Assembly (NCBI GenBank): GCA_019747735.1
Contig: JAIEQL010000008.1
Coordinates: 1 to 64,000, forward strand
DNA: 64,000 nt
Origin: Chthoniobacterales bacterium
Lineage (GTDB): Bacteria; Verrucomicrobiota; Verrucomicrobiia; Chthoniobacterales; UBA6821
Direction of reading: 5' to 3'
Shown here: positions 44,038 through 52,490 of the stretch, in pieces
How the letters are laid out: each line of letters begins with the position of its first letter
How positions within the stretch are numbered: position 1 is the first letter of the stretch
The notes under the pieces: model-generated
The model's input: the letters and a program-made list of their open reading frames with translations, nothing else
What the model was told of the DNA's origin: nothing
Databases searched by the model: none
Made by a program: the position numbers and the translations under genes

Positions 44038-44209
44038 CAACAAAAAAAAGTCAGGGAGCTACAACAATAAAAAGCTAACTGCCGTTGCTGCATTCCTGCC
44101 CTGGCGGGGTTCGCTAGTTCTTAATTTATAGTCCCTGACGGAAGGAACTGTATGTTTTCCTAGCCAAAATAGCAATGAATAACGCGGATTACTTGCTCTG
44201 CAAGCAAAC

Positions 44210-44620
44210 TTACTTGCTAGGTTTCACCACATGGGTCTCGACCGACAAACTAGGAGTTAGAGCAGGAGCAGGGGTTGATGGCAAGAGCGCTGGAGCTGGA
44301 GCAGTCATCTTTTGCTGTTGCTGATCGCGTTGCAATACTTCTTGAATAACTTGATTAAGCTCTCCAAGTGGCACCCAACCAAGAATGACATTTTGAGCTC
44401 CTGTTGTTTTGGAAGTAAAAATTGCAGAATCCAAAAGACGAGCCGTTCCGGTTTGACTATTCCATTCTATCAGCACTGTGGTGGGTTTTCCTGCAATAGT
44501 AATATTCGCATTGATACATTGATAAGTTCCATTTTCACTCGTTGCTTTAGGCTTGTTGGGTTGGCAGGCTACCAACGCAGTGACAGTACCGATCACAAAA
44601 AGAAATTTGTTAATCATCAT
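44210..44620 (-). CDS. Putative lipoprotein
   Basis: A 136-residue protein with a short signal (MINKFLFVIGTVTALVAC) ending in the lipobox LVAC. The mature part has a small beta-rich section (NGTYQCINANITIAGKPTTVLIEW) and a Gln-rich then Pro/Ala-rich tail, likely disordered. It is divergent from tsaE, with start codons 43 bases apart. The family is not recognised. Confidence 0.72.
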   Translation of the reverse strand: MMINKFLFVIGTVTALVACQPNKPKATSENGTYQCINANITIAGKPTTVLIEWNSQTGTARLLDSAIFTSKTTGAQNVILGWVPLGELNQVIQEVLQRDQQQQKMTAPAPALLPSTPAPALTPSLSVETHVVKPSK

Positions 44621-44663
44621 CACTTGCTTATAATTGGTGTCTTCATTATTTCAAGAGAATTAC

Positions 44664-45101
44664 GTGAAACCAACTAACTCCAACAATCTCCTCATCGCTC
44701 ACAGCATTGAAGAAACTCAAGTCATCGCCCAGCAACTTCTTTCCTTATTAAAAGAGAATGGCGTGATCAGCCTAGAAGGACCGCTGGGAGCTGGCAAAAC
44801 GCATTTTGCAAAAGGAATCGCTGCGGCTTTCCACTTAGAAGAGGAAGTGACAAGCCCTACTTTTACCTTGCTTCAGACTTATGGCCCAAGAGAAAGGCCA
44901 CTTCATCATATCGATTTTTATCGATTGAACACAGAAGAAGAAGCACTCGATTTGGGCCTTGAAGAGTGCTTTGAAAAGGGAATCACCATCATCGAATGGG
45001 GGAACAAATTTCTCTCTCTTCTTCCCAAAGGCACACTGCGCATTGCGCTTCGTCCCCTTGACAACGATGCCCGTGAAATCTCATGGCATGTTCATGACTA
45101 A
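44664..45101 (+). CDS. tsaE: tRNA t6A biosynthesis ATPase TsaE
   Basis: P-loop protein of 145 residues from the GTG at 44664 (a TTG at 44634 is an alternative). Walker A GPLGAGKTHFAKG, SPTFTLLQTY, HIDFYRL and the C-terminal GITIIEWGNK are canonical. It works with TsaB and TsaD in threonylcarbamoyladenosine synthesis; TsaB is encoded about 5 kb downstream as part of a fusion. Confidence 0.94.
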   Translation: MKPTNSNNLLIAHSIEETQVIAQQLLSLLKENGVISLEGPLGAGKTHFAKGIAAAFHLEEEVTSPTFTLLQTYGPRERPLHHIDFYRLNTEEEALDLGLEECFEKGITIIEWGNKFLSLLPKGTLRIALRPLDNDAREISWHVHD

Positions 45102-45128
45102 TCAAAAAATGTCATCAGCAGATAAATC

Positions 45129-45713
45129 TTAATTCTTCAAAGAAAAGTGAATGGGGATTAGCACTGTGGAAGAAATCGCCTTCCCATTACGATGGGCTGG
45201 GCGAAAAATCCAACTCCTTTCCACGGTGCTTGCAGCTTGATCATCAAGCGAGGGATAGCCTGAAGAATGCTCTATCGCAAGATGAGTGATGACTCCTTGT
45301 TCATTGATGGCAACACGTAGAAGCACTGTTCCCTCGTGACCATACCTACGTTCGTTTTCGGGATAGAGTGGCTGTGGATTGTGAAGATAACTTGGCGTCA
45401 CATCAATAGCTCCAGAAGAAGCTGAGGAAGGGGGGGCGAGTTGATGAGGCGAACTATTTTGTTTTTGCGGAGCGGACTTGAACGAGGAGGTTGTTGAGTG
45501 AGACGCCATCATCTTTTCCCCATCGGATGTTTTTTTAATTTCTGGAGAGGAAAGATTATTTTTCTCTGGCGCGGCTTCCACAAGCACCACTTCCAAGCTG
45601 GAAAGGCCTTTAGCAAGGCCATTCTCAGGCTTCTCTATGAATGAGTGGAATGAGCAAAAAAATAAAAGATGAACTCCCAGCGCCAATAAAAATGGAATCC
45701 AGTAAGAACGCAT
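45129..45713 (-). CDS. tonB: TonB protein
   Basis: Energy-transducing protein of 194 residues from the ATG at 45713. The N-terminal anchor (WIPFLLALGVHLLFFCSF) is followed by a Ser/Pro/Gln-rich spacer and a C-terminal TonB domain: EGTVLLRVAINEQGVITHLAIEHSSGYPSLD and a terminal strand SSTVLIPIHFSL. It couples the proton-motive force to the outer-membrane receptor encoded next to it. ExbB and ExbD are not in the window. Confidence 0.9.
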   Translation of the reverse strand: MRSYWIPFLLALGVHLLFFCSFHSFIEKPENGLAKGLSSLEVVLVEAAPEKNNLSSPEIKKTSDGEKMMASHSTTSSFKSAPQKQNSSPHQLAPPSSASSGAIDVTPSYLHNPQPLYPENERRYGHEGTVLLRVAINEQGVITHLAIEHSSGYPSLDDQAASTVERSWIFRPAHRNGKAISSTVLIPIHFSLKN

Positions 45714-45736
45714 ACTCAAGTTTTAAAGCATTTTAG

Positions 45737-45878
45737 AGAGTGTCTTGAAAATGAATAAAATTGATGCAGTACCAGGAGCGAAGCGCACAGACCCGCAGTG
45801 TATATAGAAATACTCGAGGAGGCGAGCATCACAGCAACGCCGCTAATAGCGCGACTACAGAATTTTTTAATATGCTCT
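45737..45878. repeat. Family B element, copy 3
   Basis: Decayed copy with interior AAAATTGATGCAGTACCAGG and CCCGCAGTGTATATAGAAAT matching copies 1 and 2. Ends AGAGTGTCTTGAAAAT and (reverse complement) AGAGCATATTAAAAA. The right end supplies the AG of the TAG stop of the TonB-dependent receptor, the same relation as copy 2 has with the glycosyltransferase gene. Confidence 0.7.
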
Positions 45879-48018
45879 AAAAAGTGTATTCGACACCCCC
45901 ATAAACAGCAGCCCCATCACCTGGATAAAACTGAGCAAGATTGGCATGAGGAGCCTGAGCGTTGGCAATGATACCGGTTGTAGCGGCGTAGGTGGTATTG
46001 CAAATATTCATCACTTCTACATAACAAGAAAATCCACGCTTGGGACGGTAACCCATTTTAAATCCTAAAATCGCATATGGCTGGGTATAGAGTGTAGCAG
46101 CTGCATCGACATTATAACCCACGGGAACATATTCGACGTTGGGTCCTGCATAAAAACCGCTTGGATGTTCATAGAGTAATTCTGCTCGGTAATAAAGCAT
46201 TGGAATTCCAGGAAGGCTGTTATTTCCATACTGGGGATCATTAGAAAAATGAAAATCGTTAAAAAGCCCTACTTGCTTAAGATAAAGCCGGTCACGGCCA
46301 TTCGCTGGAAAATCAAATTCCTTTTTTTTCTCTACTGCAGCGACACTCTGAGATGGGCGACAAAAAAGGCCATTCCACAAGATGGTATCAAAGCCAAGCT
46401 CCACACCTTGATGGATTGTTTGTCCAGCGTTGGTATTGAGAATAGAAGGACCTGTAGGAGTGTTGATACTATAGGGGAAAATTTCGTTATCGACCCACGA
46501 GTAGTAGTAAGCTAGATCCCAGCGATAGCGCCCTGCACGACCACGTGTCCCTGTTTCAAGTGTCGTCGCTGTCGTTGCTTGCAATGGCAAGATGCCTTGA
46601 TAGCTTGGATTGACAAGTTCAGAAAAAGAAGGTGGCGAAAAACTTCTACTCACATTTCCAAAAAGCTGCGCCTCTTTTGTTACATCGTAAAGCAACCCCC
46701 ATTGAGGAGAGTAGCCCCAATAGGTTTGAGCACCACTATTATCAATGTTTGTTGGCGCAACCCAAAGGCTCGTGTTCTGGCGTAGAGCGTAGGTCACAGC
46801 TGTTCCAACGACGGTCGATAATTTATCAGTAAGGTAAAATTGATCTTGTCCAAAAAAATTGAGGTTAGAAGCATATTCCTCGCTGTGATCAATCTGCGTT
46901 CCTGCATTCCCATTATTATTGAGGTAGACGGGGTCGTTGACCAGACCCCAACTGGGATTGAAGCCAAGGGTCAATTTATTTTGATGCCCTAAAATCTCAT
47001 GCTCATTTTTCCATTGCAGCATGAACCCTAAATCGTCATTCACATCCTGTAAAAAAAGAAACATAGCATGGTGGGTGAAGTTAACATGGTTCCAATAGAC
47101 TTGAGCCTCTGCTTTGTTTTCTCCTTCTTGCCAGGTCGTCTTATCAGCCACCCTCAAAAAGTCATAATCTTTTTGCCAATTGTTAGCGCTGTTAATCGGG
47201 TTAGCTTGTCGTGGATTACTCTCCATTTGAGATTCTGTAAGTCCACCTGGCATCTGAGAAAGGGTTTGCACATAAGTAAAATAGAGCCTCGTCTCGAGAT
47301 GCTCTGTGAGTTTATCGCCAATGTTAGAAAAAATTCTCATGTTTGATTGGTTACTGTGATCACGATATCCTTCCGTAAAGCCAGTACTGATACTTGTGTA
47401 GTAGTCGTAGTTGCCCAGCACCAATCCCGAACTAACTTGTCCTTTAAAAGTATTGAAACTTCCATATTCAAAGCGCTCTGTGAGTGGTGGCGCATCATAG
47501 CCAGTAAAGGAGACAAAATTAATCGCTCCACCCAAATTCGCAGAGCCATATTCGAGAGAGTTAGCACCTCGATAAACTTCCATATAGCGTGTGGCCAGTG
47601 GTTCTATCGATTGCATATTAAAAACACCATCGGCAAAATTAATGGGCATTCCATCTTGCAAAAGTTGAATTCCACGTCCTGCGCAACCAGAGCGCTGAAT
47701 TCCTGAACCACGAATAGAAACACGCGATTCCTCTTGGCCAAAACGAGGTTGAACGTAGAGACCAGGAGCCCATTGCAAGGCATCTTTGAGCGTGGAGTAA
47801 CGGCCGGTTTTATAAGAGTCGGCATTGATGACTTCAACCGCTCCGACACGTTGTGAGAGCTCTTGCTGTTTACTCTTAAATTCTTGAACTGTTAACGATG
47901 CATTCGATTTTCCAGAAACAAGAACTTCTGGCAGAAGCATTGGTTGACTATTAAAAGTGATCGGATCAGCAATAGAGAGACTGAGATAACTACAAAAAAG
48001 GAGAAAATATTTTTTCAT
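45877..48018 (-). CDS. TonB-dependent outer-membrane receptor
   Basis: A 713-residue receptor with a signal peptide (YFLLFCSYLSLSIA), a plug domain (residues about 50-170, VEVINADSYKTGRYSTLKDA ... VSIRGSGIQRSG) and a 22-strand-type barrel. The last residue is Phe (EYTF), as needed for outer-membrane insertion. The plug sequence with PGLYVQPRFGQEESRVSIRG resembles FecA-like ferric-siderophore receptors; the ligand is not known. tonB lies immediately downstream across a family B repeat. A Cys-containing membrane protein lies upstream. Confidence 0.92.
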   Translation of the reverse strand: MKKYFLLFCSYLSLSIADPITFNSQPMLLPEVLVSGKSNASLTVQEFKSKQQELSQRVGAVEVINADSYKTGRYSTLKDALQWAPGLYVQPRFGQEESRVSIRGSGIQRSGCAGRGIQLLQDGMPINFADGVFNMQSIEPLATRYMEVYRGANSLEYGSANLGGAINFVSFTGYDAPPLTERFEYGSFNTFKGQVSSGLVLGNYDYYTSISTGFTEGYRDHSNQSNMRIFSNIGDKLTEHLETRLYFTYVQTLSQMPGGLTESQMESNPRQANPINSANNWQKDYDFLRVADKTTWQEGENKAEAQVYWNHVNFTHHAMFLFLQDVNDDLGFMLQWKNEHEILGHQNKLTLGFNPSWGLVNDPVYLNNNGNAGTQIDHSEEYASNLNFFGQDQFYLTDKLSTVVGTAVTYALRQNTSLWVAPTNIDNSGAQTYWGYSPQWGLLYDVTKEAQLFGNVSRSFSPPSFSELVNPSYQGILPLQATTATTLETGTRGRAGRYRWDLAYYYSWVDNEIFPYSINTPTGPSILNTNAGQTIHQGVELGFDTILWNGLFCRPSQSVAAVEKKKEFDFPANGRDRLYLKQVGLFNDFHFSNDPQYGNNSLPGIPMLYYRAELLYEHPSGFYAGPNVEYVPVGYNVDAAATLYTQPYAILGFKMGYRPKRGFSCYVEVMNICNTTYAATTGIIANAQAPHANLAQFYPGDGAAVYGGVEYTF

Positions 48019-48058
48019 TAGTAAGCATCAAAAAGAAGCGCCTTCAAAAAGCGCCGTT

Positions 48059-48220
48059 CCAATGCCGTTTACTTTGGGTCAGAATCGGGGTCAGTTCCGT
48101 TATTTGGATAATTTGGTGCCAGTTCGGCTATAACTGAACTGACCCCAAATTATCCAAATAACGGAACTGACCCCATTGCCTTCTGAGCAGATTAAAAAAA
48201 TTATATAAACGGCATTGGGG
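48059..48220. repeat. Family D palindromic element, copy 1
   Basis: A perfect 28-base inverted repeat: the left arm 48087-48114 begins GGGGTCAGTTCCGTTATTTG, the right arm 48147-48174 is its exact reverse complement. Inside is a smaller hairpin (AGTTC ... GAACTGACCCC). Outside, AATGCCGTTTA near 48061 and TAAACGGCATT near 48205 give another inverted pair. It fills the gap upstream of the TonB-dependent receptor. Confidence 0.85.
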
Positions 48221-48265
48221 TTAAACCCAAGTGAGGTAGGCTAGCCGCTGCTAGCACAAATCTCG

Positions 48266-48670
48266 TTAAGTGGTAACGAGGCCTCGTGGATAAGGCTCTG
48301 GAGGATCGTAAGTGATGCTTTTATAAGTGGAGGGAAGCGGTTTCGAGTACGAAATTTTTTTTGAAAATAAAAAAACAGCTTTCTCCATGGTAATAGAAAG
48401 AGCTACCTTCAATGACTTGTCTGTTTTTAGGAGAGCTGTTGTTTTTTGTTTTTTCTTGCTTTCCTTTTCAATTTTTTTGCACAAAGAGCAGGGGTGTTTT
48501 CCACTAAATGTTTTTTGCACTGCGTTGGTCAAGCTATCATTTTTTGAGTACTCTTGAATCATGCTAGCCCAGGCAACTCCTTGCAGCACGACCAATGGCC
48601 CCCCTGCAATGATAAAGAGGGCAAAAGCAATTGACAAAAACCCGATAAGCTTCATTTCAACTTTAGTCAT
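48266..48670 (-). CDS. Membrane-anchored protein with CxxC motif
   Basis: A 134-residue protein from the ATG at 48670; the frame upstream of this ATG lies in a family C repeat and is not coding. One hydrophobic N-terminal helix (LIGFLSIAFALFIIAGGPLVVLQG) is followed by GKHPCSLCKKIEKESKKKQK, a CxxC pair in a basic setting. The C-terminal third is Pro/Ser/Tyr-rich. The position before a TonB-dependent receptor and tonB suggests a metal-uptake role (DUF2946-like proteins have a similar layout), but the family is not certain. Confidence 0.65.
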   Translation of the reverse strand: MTKVEMKLIGFLSIAFALFIIAGGPLVVLQGVAWASMIQEYSKNDSLTNAVQKTFSGKHPCSLCKKIEKESKKKQKTTALLKTDKSLKVALSITMEKAVFLFSKKISYSKPLPSTYKSITYDPPEPYPRGLVTT

Positions 48671-48683
48671 TTTTGGTATACCC

Positions 48684-48836
48684 CATGACGAATGAATTTT
48701 AGGAATTTTATACGCAGGAGTTTTTGGGGCTAGCAAGGCCTCCCGAGTGAGACGCTATGCGTACATAACGTAAGCCAGGGCAACGCTGCTAGCGCCAAAA
48801 AGAACCAGTAGAAAATCCTAAACTTCATTCGTCATG
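48684..48836. repeat. Family C element, copy 2
   Basis: A 153-base element with terminal inverted repeats CATGACGAATGAATTTTAGG and, reverse complemented, CATGACGAATGAAGTTTAGG. The interior TACGCAGGAGTTTTTGGGG and AGCGCCAAAAAGAACCAGTA match copy 1 at 35632. It lacks the nested hairpin of copy 1 and carries other GC-rich sequence (GCTAGC near both sides). Confidence 0.75.
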
Positions 48837-48878
48837 TGTATAATTACCAACGTCATTTCCTAACGTTGATAGAGACAA

Positions 48879-49133
48879 CTATTCGAGAGAAACATCAGTA
48901 ACTGCCTGCTTCCATTCTTCGGTGGTTAATCTGACCTTGCCGCCGAAGTCATCGGTAATGATGACTTCATTAGTATCATGATGAACTTCTACCACAGGGC
49001 AGCAGGAGCCAGATCCCATCGCTCTGCAGAGAGTGAAGCTAGTGATATTATCCTCGAGGGTATGTTTTGTAGCCATCCCAGGAGGATATTCAAAAGGTTT
49101 TTTCAAAACAAGAAGAAGATCATTCTTGTTCAA
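48879..49133 (-). CDS. Small Cys-containing protein
   Basis: An 84-residue soluble protein. It contains MGSGSCCPVVEVHHD followed by a short beta meander (VIITDDFGGKVRLTTEEWKQAV). The C-terminal part resembles small DUF397-like or SCCP-containing proteins found in many bacteria, but I cannot name the family. A later ATG (MATKHTLEDN) would give 65 residues. The function is unknown. Confidence 0.58.
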   Translation of the reverse strand: MNKNDLLLVLKKPFEYPPGMATKHTLEDNITSFTLCRAMGSGSCCPVVEVHHDTNEVIITDDFGGKVRLTTEEWKQAVTDVSLE

Positions 49134-49352
49134 AATTCGAACCTCACATCGGTTTTTATCTTAGTAGCTAGCACTGTTTCATACATTTTCTTGAGCGCGA
49201 TTCTATATTTTTTCTTGAGCACAATTCTATATAATTTTATAGTGCTTCTTTTGAGAAGGATGCGGTAGAAGCGCTGAAATTTTTTCTTAAGACAAGACCG
49301 AAGACTTCAGCGCTATCCAAAAATAACGTGAAGGGTGAGTGCGCAGTCTTAG

Positions 49353-49853
49353 AGCATTTTAAATAAAACTACTGCCAAAGTCATCGATGGTAAAGAAGCT
49401 GCTGCCATTTTCGAAAAGGATCTTTCACTTTGGTTTACTGCAATGTTTAGCCCTTCGCTTCAACTAGGTATTCTGAAAGCCTCAGATTTACCCGGATATC
49501 CCAACAAGCCAGTCTACATCGGCAATTCGAATCATGTTCCACCAACCCATAGCTCATTCATGGATTGTATGGATGCCTTATTTGAATGCCTAAATCTTGA
49601 ACCTCATCCAGGAATGCAAGCGGTATTGGGACATTTTATTTTTACTTTTATTCATCCATTCCATGATAACAATGGGCGTCTTGGTCGTTTCTTGATGAAC
49701 TTCATGTTGATTTCTGGCGGCTACCCTTGGAGGATTGTTCGTTCCGAAAAAAAATATCGTAATCGATATCTACACGCCCTTGAAACCGCTTTCGTGAAGC
49801 GAGAGATCAAACCTTTTGTTAAGATGATCACGCAAGAGATGTGTGTCGATTAG
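49353..49853 (+). pseudogene. Fic-domain protein, 5'-truncated
   Basis: In-frame homology to Fic proteins runs from about 49371 to the stop at 49853. It includes FSPSLQLGILKASDLPGY, VYIGNSNHVPP, GHFIFTFIHPFHDNNGRLGR and ISGGYPWRIVR. The core HPFHDNNGR departs from HPFxxGNGR at one position. No start codon exists upstream of the homologous region before the stop at 49350; the ATG at 49443 would drop conserved sequence. The break lies beside TTAGAGCATTTTAAA, which matches the end of family B elements. Probably inactive as an AMP-transferase. Confidence 0.75.
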
Positions 49854-49868
49854 ACGTAGAACAACTCC

Positions 49869-52487
49869 ATGAAGATTCTCGCCTTTGACTCCTCTTCTCC
49901 AGTTGTTTCCATCGCGATGATCAACGATGATCCTTTTTCTAAAAAAGAAATCATCCTCTATCATCAGGATCAATCTCAACCACGCACCACTTCTTCCATT
50001 TTTTTTGAAGAGTTGGAAAAGGTAATTCAAAAGCATGGAAGACCAGATCGGATTGTGGTGGGACTTGGACCAGGTTCTTACAATGGGCTTCGCAGTAGCA
50101 TTGCTACAGCTCAAGGAATGGCTTCCTCCTGCGGCGCTGAGTTAATAGGCATTCCCTCCATTGTGGCTTTTGAAGAGGGAAAAAAAGGATGCTGGGTTGT
50201 GGGCAATGCTCGTGGAGGTCACTATTGGTTGGCTCAGATCATTGACCATCAGTGCGTCAGAGGGCCAGAGCTTTTTACACTAGAAGAGCTGGAAAGGGGT
50301 CAGTCCCGCAGTTTGTTAATTTCAGGACTAGAACCTAAAGTTAACGAACCAAAATTAACAAACTGCGGGACTGACCCCAAAACTAATGGACTGGCACCAA
50401 ATATGACAAACTATAGGACTGACCCCTTTCCGGTGTTATCATCAACTCCTCTACCAGAACTTTCTTTTTCAGAAAAAGTGATTACCAAAACACCCAATGC
50501 GCTTTTATTGGCGCGGCTTAGTAAAGATCTCATTGCCACACGAGAGCCTCTCGAGCCACTTTATCTCAAGCCTCCTCATATCACTATGTCTAAAGCTAAA
50601 AGAAGTTCTCCGTTCTCAGTTCTTGGTTCTCAGTTGTTACTTATTTTCTTTTTGCTCTTATTCATGAGCCAAGCCCATGGCATGAGCAATGAAATCACTC
50701 TCAAAAATCCTAAACCAACTTGGGAGACACAAAAAAAAGCACAGACTTTTCAATTCTCAATTCCTGCACCTCGCGGACAAATCACCGATCGGCATGGGGA
50801 ACCATTGGCGCAAAATCGCCTTAGTTTTAATCTAGCACTTCAATTTCCAACTCCCCTCAATTTTAACGACAAAAAAATCCTGGAGTTTGCCAAGCAGTAT
50901 ATCGCTTTTGCTCAAGGAAAATTGCAGCATCCTATTACTATCAGTGATCAAGCAATCCTCAACCATTACCATCGCCGTGGATTGTTGCCACTTGATCTCC
51001 TTGAAGATCTCTCTCCCAAAGAGCTTGCGGCAGCACGCAGTGGATTGCCTGCTTGTTTGATCCTACGCCAAACCTATACACGACTCTACCCTGAGGGAGA
51101 GCTAGCGGCCCATGTGATCGGCTACACTGGAAGAAAAGCCCCTCTCTCAGTACGAGGGATTGAAAATAAAGATCTTCTTTTTCCCCAGAGTGAAGGACGC
51201 GAGGGGATCGAACAAGTTTTTGATGCTCAGCTTCAGGGAGAACAAGGAATACTTGCCTCAACTTACGATGAGGAGGGAAAAAAGAGCTCCGAGCGCATTG
51301 CACAGCAACCTGTGCCAGGAAACAACGTCATCACAACACTCGATAAAAACTTACAACTACTCTGTGAAAAAGTACTCCGCGAAAATGCTAAGCAAGGGGC
51401 CATTGTCATGATTGATCCGAACACGGGAGAGATTGTGGCTTTGGCTTCCTACCCTGAATTTAATCCAAATGATTTTGTACCACTACTCAATCAGCAGGTT
51501 TTTGAAAAACTCAGCAAAGATCCTGCTGTACCTCTCCTGCCACGAGCTTTTCGTTCAGCTTATCCACCAGGTTCCTCATTCAAACCAGTCGTAGGTATTG
51601 CGGCTCTTCAAGACAATTTTATTACTCCTGAAGATCGTTTCTCTTGCCCCCCTAGTTTTGATGTGGGCAATGTCACTTTTCACAACTGGAAAAAAGTTAA
51701 TGCAGGAAAACTCAATTTTGTCCAAGCCTTCACACAATCGTGCAACACTTGGTTTTATCAATGCGGTCTGAAAATGAAGGCACAGCCTATCATCAGTTGG
51801 GCTCATCGCCTTGGACTTGGAAACCGCACAGGCATTCCGCTGAAAGGAGAAGCAAAAGGAAATATTCCCGACGATCAATATATGCTGCGCGTGCAACATC
51901 GAAAAATCCTGCCAGGAGACATTGCCAACATGAGTATTGGCCAAGGTGATATTTTGGTTACACCACTTCAAATGGCTCAAATGATGGGAATCATCGCGGC
52001 TCAAGGAAAATTTCACCAGACACGCTTGATCCAACAGATTCAAACTCCCGACAACAAGGTTCTCCTCGCCTATCCTGATCGCGTACGGGATGACTTACAA
52101 CTGCGTCCTGAGGTCATTACCACCTTGCGTCAAGCCATGATCGATGTTACCGAAGATGCCCAAGGCACCGCTCACCGCGCACAAGTTCCCGGCATTCATA
52201 TCGCAGGAAAAACAGGAACGGGGCAATGGGGGCCCAAGAACAATCAACGCACGGTCGCCTGGTTTGCAGGGTATGCCCCGGCGGATAAGCCTCAATACGC
52301 CTTCGCAGCTCTTTACGAGGGAGACCCCAACGACAACAGCGTCCATGGAGGAACTCAAGCTGCGGGGATGATCCACAAAGTCTTAGCAGAACTTTATCCT
52401 CCCGCTAAAAATAGTTCTGAGGTGGAAACAAAGAATACTTCACCAGAACCGTCTTCTAAAAAGGAAGATGATGATGAGTCGGATTAA
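49869..52487 (+). CDS. TsaB-PBP2 fusion
   Basis: One uninterrupted frame of 872 residues joins two unrelated proteins. Residues 1-239 are TsaB (ILAFDSSSPVVSIAMI, GLGPGSYNGLRSSIATAQG, ending in the typical PLYLKPPHIT). Residue 240 is Met, where PBP2 would normally begin; a membrane helix (LLLIFFLLLFMSQAHG) and a complete penicillin-binding protein 2 follow, with PAPRGQITDRHG, SSFK (catalytic Ser about 569), SCN (624-626) and KTGT (781-784). TsaB acts in t6A tRNA modification in the cytosol and PBP2 is the elongation transpeptidase in the periplasm; the topology permits the fusion. Internal initiation at the ATG at 50586 is possible. The TsaB part also holds an in-frame palindromic element. Confidence 0.85.
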   Translation: MKILAFDSSSPVVSIAMINDDPFSKKEIILYHQDQSQPRTTSSIFFEELEKVIQKHGRPDRIVVGLGPGSYNGLRSSIATAQGMASSCGAELIGIPSIVAFEEGKKGCWVVGNARGGHYWLAQIIDHQCVRGPELFTLEELERGQSRSLLISGLEPKVNEPKLTNCGTDPKTNGLAPNMTNYRTDPFPVLSSTPLPELSFSEKVITKTPNALLLARLSKDLIATREPLEPLYLKPPHITMSKAKRSSPFSVLGSQLLLIFFLLLFMSQAHGMSNEITLKNPKPTWETQKKAQTFQFSIPAPRGQITDRHGEPLAQNRLSFNLALQFPTPLNFNDKKILEFAKQYIAFAQGKLQHPITISDQAILNHYHRRGLLPLDLLEDLSPKELAAARSGLPACLILRQTYTRLYPEGELAAHVIGYTGRKAPLSVRGIENKDLLFPQSEGREGIEQVFDAQLQGEQGILASTYDEEGKKSSERIAQQPVPGNNVITTLDKNLQLLCEKVLRENAKQGAIVMIDPNTGEIVALASYPEFNPNDFVPLLNQQVFEKLSKDPAVPLLPRAFRSAYPPGSSFKPVVGIAALQDNFITPEDRFSCPPSFDVGNVTFHNWKKVNAGKLNFVQAFTQSCNTWFYQCGLKMKAQPIISWAHRLGLGNRTGIPLKGEAKGNIPDDQYMLRVQHRKILPGDIANMSIGQGDILVTPLQMAQMMGIIAAQGKFHQTRLIQQIQTPDNKVLLAYPDRVRDDLQLRPEVITTLRQAMIDVTEDAQGTAHRAQVPGIHIAGKTGTGQWGPKNNQRTVAWFAGYAPADKPQYAFAALYEGDPNDNSVHGGTQAAGMIHKVLAELYPPAKNSSEVETKNTSPEPSSKKEDDDESD
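50292..50430. repeat. Family D palindromic element inserted in frame in tsaB
   Basis: Outer arms GAAAGGGGTCAGTCC (50292-50306) and GGACTGACCCCTTTC (50416-50430) are perfect reverse complements. Within, 27-base perfect arms start at 50296 (GGGGTCAGTCCCGCAGTTTG) and end at 50378. The right part matches the fragment at 24070. The insert is read through as about 46 residues (GQSRSLLISG ... NYRTDPFPV) without a stop. Confidence 0.88.
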
Positions 52488-52490
52488 AAA

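Noticed and set aside
48671-48736. N-terminal extension of the CxxC membrane protein to 48736
   Set aside because: These codons lie within the left terminal repeat of a family C element; the ATG at 48670 directly precedes the membrane helix.
49443-49853. Intact 136-residue Fic protein
   Set aside because: Conserved Fic sequence continues upstream of the ATG at 49443 without a start codon, so this is better read as a truncated gene.
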